NCBI GenBank assembly: GCA_002388905.1 | Contig: DGNJ01000123.1 | Location: forward strand, 34,412 to 49,552 | Reading direction: 5' to 3' | Length of the DNA: 15,141 bases | Origin: Cellvibrionales bacterium UBA4495 | Lineage (GTDB): Bacteria > Pseudomonadota > Gammaproteobacteria > Pseudomonadales > Porticoccaceae | Part shown: positions 12,902 through 15,141 of the stretch, piece by piece | How positions within the stretch are numbered: position 1 is the first letter of the stretch | Layout of the letters: each line of letters begins with the position of its first letter | The notes under the pieces: model-generated | The model's database searches: none | Told to the model about the DNA's origin: nothing | The model's input: the letters and a program-made list of their open reading frames with translations, nothing else | Made by a program: the position numbers and the translations under genes

Positions 12902-13600
12902 TCAGCCCCGTGCCGGGAAGCCCAGCCCGCGCAGGAAGCGGTCGACGATTTCCCGGATCTCCCGCCGCTGCCAGCGGGTCGAAGGCCTTTCGCTGGTTCC
13001 CTGGATGGTGGGCAGTGCCAGGCCGTAGATGAGGGAAACAAAGTCGCGGCCGGCCTTTTTTGATTTCTCTATTTTGATGTTCTGTTGCTCCGCCGCCGCC
13101 CGCAGGTGTTTGCCGATCGTGGCGAAGACCCTGTCCTGGGCCCTGGCGTGGAGTCTGGCCACTTCCGGATGCTGGGAAAGCACCACATTGAGGATGCGGA
13201 ACGTTTCCACGTAATCGGGCGAAAGGAACAGGTCCATCATCTCGTTACCGATATAGTTGAGCACCGAGTAGGGGTCGTCAGTGTCGGCCCGGTGCTCGAT
13301 ATCGATCTCGTCGAAGAAGAGCCGGGTTTCGACGTTCCGGGTCACCTCCTCGAAAAACTGTTTCTTGCTGCCGAAACGGTTGTGAATCATCTGGCGGGAG
13401 ACGCCCGCTTCCCGGGCGATGGTCTGGATGTTGGCACCGTCCAGCCCCTTGAGCAGGAAATGGTGCATGGCAACCCTGTACAGATTATTGAGGGCCTTTT
13501 CTCCCTCCTGAAGGCTCGGGCGGCCGGGGTTGCGCTTCCTGGATGCGTGCGGTGCCTTCAGGTTGGAGGCGGCGCCGGCCGTTGCAGTATTAGTTGTCAA
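12902..13600 (-). CDS. TetR-family transcriptional regulator (TTG start)
   Basis: 232 residues. After a basic N-terminal tail with 'RKRNPGRPSL' (21-30), the DNA-binding domain includes 'IQTIAREAGVSRQMIHNRFG' (58-77) followed by 'SKKQFFEEV', the standard TetR helix-turn-helix. The rest is a helical ligand-binding domain with no family-specific clue. The start is TTG at 13600, with GGAGAGA 6 bases upstream; no ATG or GTG lies in frame before it within the visible leader, and the first internal ATG would remove part of the DNA-binding domain. It has a strong candidate promoter at 13673-13701 and is followed after 4 bases by the phosphotransferase. It probably represses its own operon and may control other genes here (inference); the effector may be a pathway intermediate. 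Confidence 0.93.
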   Translation of the reverse strand: MTTNTATAGAASNLKAPHASRKRNPGRPSLQEGEKALNNLYRVAMHHFLLKGLDGANIQTIAREAGVSRQMIHNRFGSKKQFFEEVTRNVETRLFFDEIDIEHRADTDDPYSVLNYIGNEMMDLFLSPDYVETFRILNVVLSQHPEVARLHARAQDRVFATIGKHLRAAAEQQNIKIEKSKKAGRDFVSLIYGLALPTIQGTSERPSTRWQRREIREIVDRFLRGLGFPARG

Positions 13601-13636
13601 GGTGATTCTCTCCGCGTGGTAACGCCTTGATAAAGC

Positions 13637-13648
13637 GACATTGCTGTC
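13637..13648. promoter_or_regulatory. Possible operator in the TetR leader
   Basis: GACA-TTGC-TGTC is a short inverted repeat between the candidate -10 box and the TTG start of the TetR gene, a place where self-repression often acts. The arms are only four bases, so chance is a serious alternative. Confidence 0.2.
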
Positions 13649-13672
13649 ATGATAGGTGCGTGGTAAGCCGCG

Positions 13673-13701
13673 AGTATAATCGGGACCTTGACGGGTGTCG
13701 A
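13673..13701 (-). promoter_or_regulatory. Sigma-70-type promoter of the TetR-phosphotransferase operon
   Basis: Read on the - strand: TCGACA (13701-13696, 5 of 6), a 17-base spacer, then TATACT (13678-13673, 5 of 6). The start point should be near 13666, giving a leader of about 65 bases before the TTG codon. This is the best-looking promoter in the window. Confidence 0.6.
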
Positions 13702-13768
13702 ATAACGGGAGACAGGCCAGGGGGCAGGGCTGTCTGCCTGAAGCGGACAGTGATCGTTAAAAAATAAC

Positions 13769-14575
13769 TCAGGAGCCGTCGAGCAGCAGATCCCGAAGGC
13801 GGGACTGTTTGTCGCCGGTCAGGCCCATGTTCTCGGCGAAATAAGTCTCCAGGGAGCCGGACTCCTCCTCCACCGACGCCAGTGACGCGGCCAGGTATTC
13901 GCCGTCGATGCCGGTCATCGCGGCCAGCGTTTCCGGGCTCGGCTCGTAGCCGAAGGTATCCCTGAAGGTGTCTCTCACCGAGGGATGGAAGCGGTCTGTC
14001 ATGTGGCGGGCACTGAGCAGGTAGTCTTCGAAGACCGTGTCCCGGGGGATATCCAGGGCCAGTAAGAGCATGGCAACGACAAAACCGGTGCGATCCTTGC
14101 CCGCCGTGCAGTGGATAAGCGCCGGCAAGCGGCCGTGCACCAGCATGCCGTCGATAAGGCGACGCAGGTCAACGGCCAGGGCCCAGGGCATGGCCCGGTA
14201 GTTGTGGATGACCGCTCGCCGGGCGCCACGGGCGGAAGGGTCGGCCCGCAGGGCTTCCCAGGCATCGTTGTTCCGCGCCCGCAGGTCGACGGCGCCGCCG
14301 GACTCGAGGATCTCCACGTCCATTCCCTCGCACCAGCTGTTGGGCGCGGCGTGGCGTTCGCCCTCGCTGCGCAGGTCGCAGACCAGGCGGATACCGCAGG
14401 CACGCAGTTTCTCACTGTCGCGCCCGGTGAGGAACTCAGGGCCCTCGGTGCGAAAGAGCATTCCCGTGCGTACTGCCCGGCCGTCCCGGGCCACCAGGCC
14501 ACCCAGGTCCCGGAAGTTGGGTGTGCCTTCCAGTTTCAGGGTGTTCTCGTTTTCGGTCTGACCTGTCAAAGCCAT
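13769..14575 (-). CDS. Tyrosine/dual-specificity protein phosphatase (Y_phosphatase3 type)
   Basis: 268 residues. The P-loop 'HCTAGKDRTG' (155-164) has the nucleophile Cys156 and Arg162 in the C-x5-R arrangement, with the K-D of the PtpB-like, lipid-tolerant phosphatases. The N-terminal 'NFRDLGG' (20-26) and 'LVCDLRSEGER' (about 64-74) are family markers. The substrate could be phosphotyrosine, a phosphoinositide-like lipid or a small phosphate ester; the sequence does not decide. I chose the ATG at 14575, with GAGAGG upstream; the longer frame to 14692 overlaps the MarR gene and adds unrelated residues. It follows the MarR gene by 31 bases and is likely cotranscribed. No signal peptide is seen, so it is cytoplasmic. 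Its link to the catabolic cluster is only by position. Confidence 0.92.
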   Translation of the reverse strand: MALTGQTENENTLKLEGTPNFRDLGGLVARDGRAVRTGMLFRTEGPEFLTGRDSEKLRACGIRLVCDLRSEGERHAAPNSWCEGMDVEILESGGAVDLRARNNDAWEALRADPSARGARRAVIHNYRAMPWALAVDLRRLIDGMLVHGRLPALIHCTAGKDRTGFVVAMLLLALDIPRDTVFEDYLLSARHMTDRFHPSVRDTFRDTFGYEPSPETLAAMTGIDGEYLAASLASVEEESGSLETYFAENMGLTGDKQSRLRDLLLDGS

Positions 14576-14606
14576 GCCCTCTCTAATGGTGAATCCGGCA
14601 ACTGCT

Positions 14607-15125
14607 CTATTTCCAGAGGCCGGGTACACCGATATCGGTAATTCGGACAAGCTGGCGCAACAGCTTCTTGAGCAGTGCCGCGTCCCGTTCATCGAAGTGG
14701 GAGAGTATATCCGCTTCGATGGCCTTGGACTCGGAAATCACCCGGAGCGCCATATCCCGGCCGTCGGCGGTCAGGTGCATGGGACTGTTGTCGTCGTCGG
14801 GGACGGCCGTGATCAGGTCGCGGGATTTCAATTCCTGGAGGTGTTCGCGGGTGATGGTATGGCCGGTCATGCCGAACATCTGGTTCATCTCGCCCCAGGA
14901 GCGGCCGTCCTCTGCCATCAGGCTGCACAGCACGAAATACTGGTGATCCGACAGGCCATGGCTTTCGTGAAACTTGCGGACCCGGGAATAGATATTGTAG
15001 TGGGCCCGTGGCAGCAGGTAGTCCAGGGAGTTGTCACTGAAGCTCGGGTTGGTGGCCTGCGCGATTTCCTCAGGCGTCGGAGTGTTTTCCGTCCTGTCGG
15101 AGGCAGTGGCATAGCGCCCGGCCAT
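14607..15125 (-). CDS. MarR-family transcriptional regulator
   Basis: 172 residues. It has the MarR layout: helices at 'LDYLLPRAHYNIYSRVRKFH' (34-53) and 'LSDHQYFVLCSLMAEDG' (58-74), a winged helix-turn-helix at about 76-104 ('WGEMNQMFGMTGHTITREHL', 'LKSRDLI'), a wing with acidic 'PDDDNSP' (109-115), then the dimerisation helices. In most MarR proteins the wing is more basic (D-R-R-D), so the acidic tip is somewhat unusual. The ATG at 15125 lies 16 bases from the window end with no clear Shine-Dalgarno, and the frame stays open to the edge, so the true start could lie further out. MarR proteins usually sense aromatic or phenolic ligands; control of the phosphatase and perhaps nearby genes is inferred. 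Confidence 0.85.
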   Translation of the reverse strand: MAGRYATASDRTENTPTPEEIAQATNPSFSDNSLDYLLPRAHYNIYSRVRKFHESHGLSDHQYFVLCSLMAEDGRSWGEMNQMFGMTGHTITREHLQELKSRDLITAVPDDDNSPMHLTADGRDMALRVISESKAIEADILSHFDERDAALLKKLLRQLVRITDIGVPGLWK

Positions 15126-15141
15126 GAATACCAGCGGCGGT

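Noticed and set aside
12898..13041. Longer N terminus for the phosphotransferase
   Set aside because: It overlaps the TetR coding sequence in another frame and adds no domain.
1..15141. CRISPR arrays, tRNA or rRNA genes, insertion sequences, integrases
   Set aside because: Searched by eye on both strands; no regular repeat-spacer pattern, no cloverleaf, no transposase or integrase motif and no terminal inverted repeats were found.

Overview
The window looks like part of an accessory catabolic region of a Gram-negative bacterium, most likely a gammaproteobacterium. It is fairly GC-rich, with good Shine-Dalgarno sites. It carries two outer-membrane TonB-dependent receptors whose signal peptides and 'IEEVVVTARK' TonB boxes resemble those of marine or hydrocarbon-degrading gammaproteobacteria. 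This placement is inference from sequence style; no marker gene is present.

Layout. (1) 1-194, + strand: the last 63 codons of a medium-chain dehydrogenase/quinone reductase. (2) 2710 down to 235, - strand: a four-gene operon of a tandem-EthD protein, a SnoaL-like protein, a limonene-epoxide-hydrolase-like protein and an SDR. (3) 2926-5401, + strand: two more SDRs, then an AhpD/carboxymuconolactone-decarboxylase-like protein behind its own regulatory-looking leader. (4) 5685-11044, + strand: two large, clearly paralogous TonB-dependent receptors in tandem, each followed by a strong intrinsic terminator. (5) 11308-11763, + strand: a SnoaL_4 protein with a BaiE-like set of polar active-site residues. 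(6) 13600 down to 11779, - strand: a TetR regulator and an APH-type phosphotransferase. (7) 15125 down to 13769, - strand: a MarR regulator and a tyrosine/dual-specificity-type phosphatase.

Reading the genes together (inference): the receptors would import a scarce, bulky hydrophobic compound or its complex across the outer membrane. Small alpha+beta-barrel enzymes (SnoaL, LEH-like, BaiE-like, EthD) and three SDRs would then carry out hydration, dehydration, isomerisation and alcohol/ketone redox steps on a cyclic skeleton such as a terpenoid, steroid or polycyclic compound. The - strand SDR has an Arg after beta-2 (NADP-type), while both + strand SDRs have an Asp there (NAD-type), so reductive and oxidative steps may be split between cofactors. 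No ring-cleavage dioxygenase, P450, CoA ligase or beta-oxidation gene is present, so the substrate cannot be named from this window.

No tRNA, rRNA, CRISPR array, transposase or integrase was seen. The most notable points are an SDR whose catalytic Tyr is replaced by His, the BaiE-like and LEH-like active-site patterns, the duplicated receptors with divergent putative loops, and a perfect palindrome beside a candidate promoter upstream of the AhpD-like gene.
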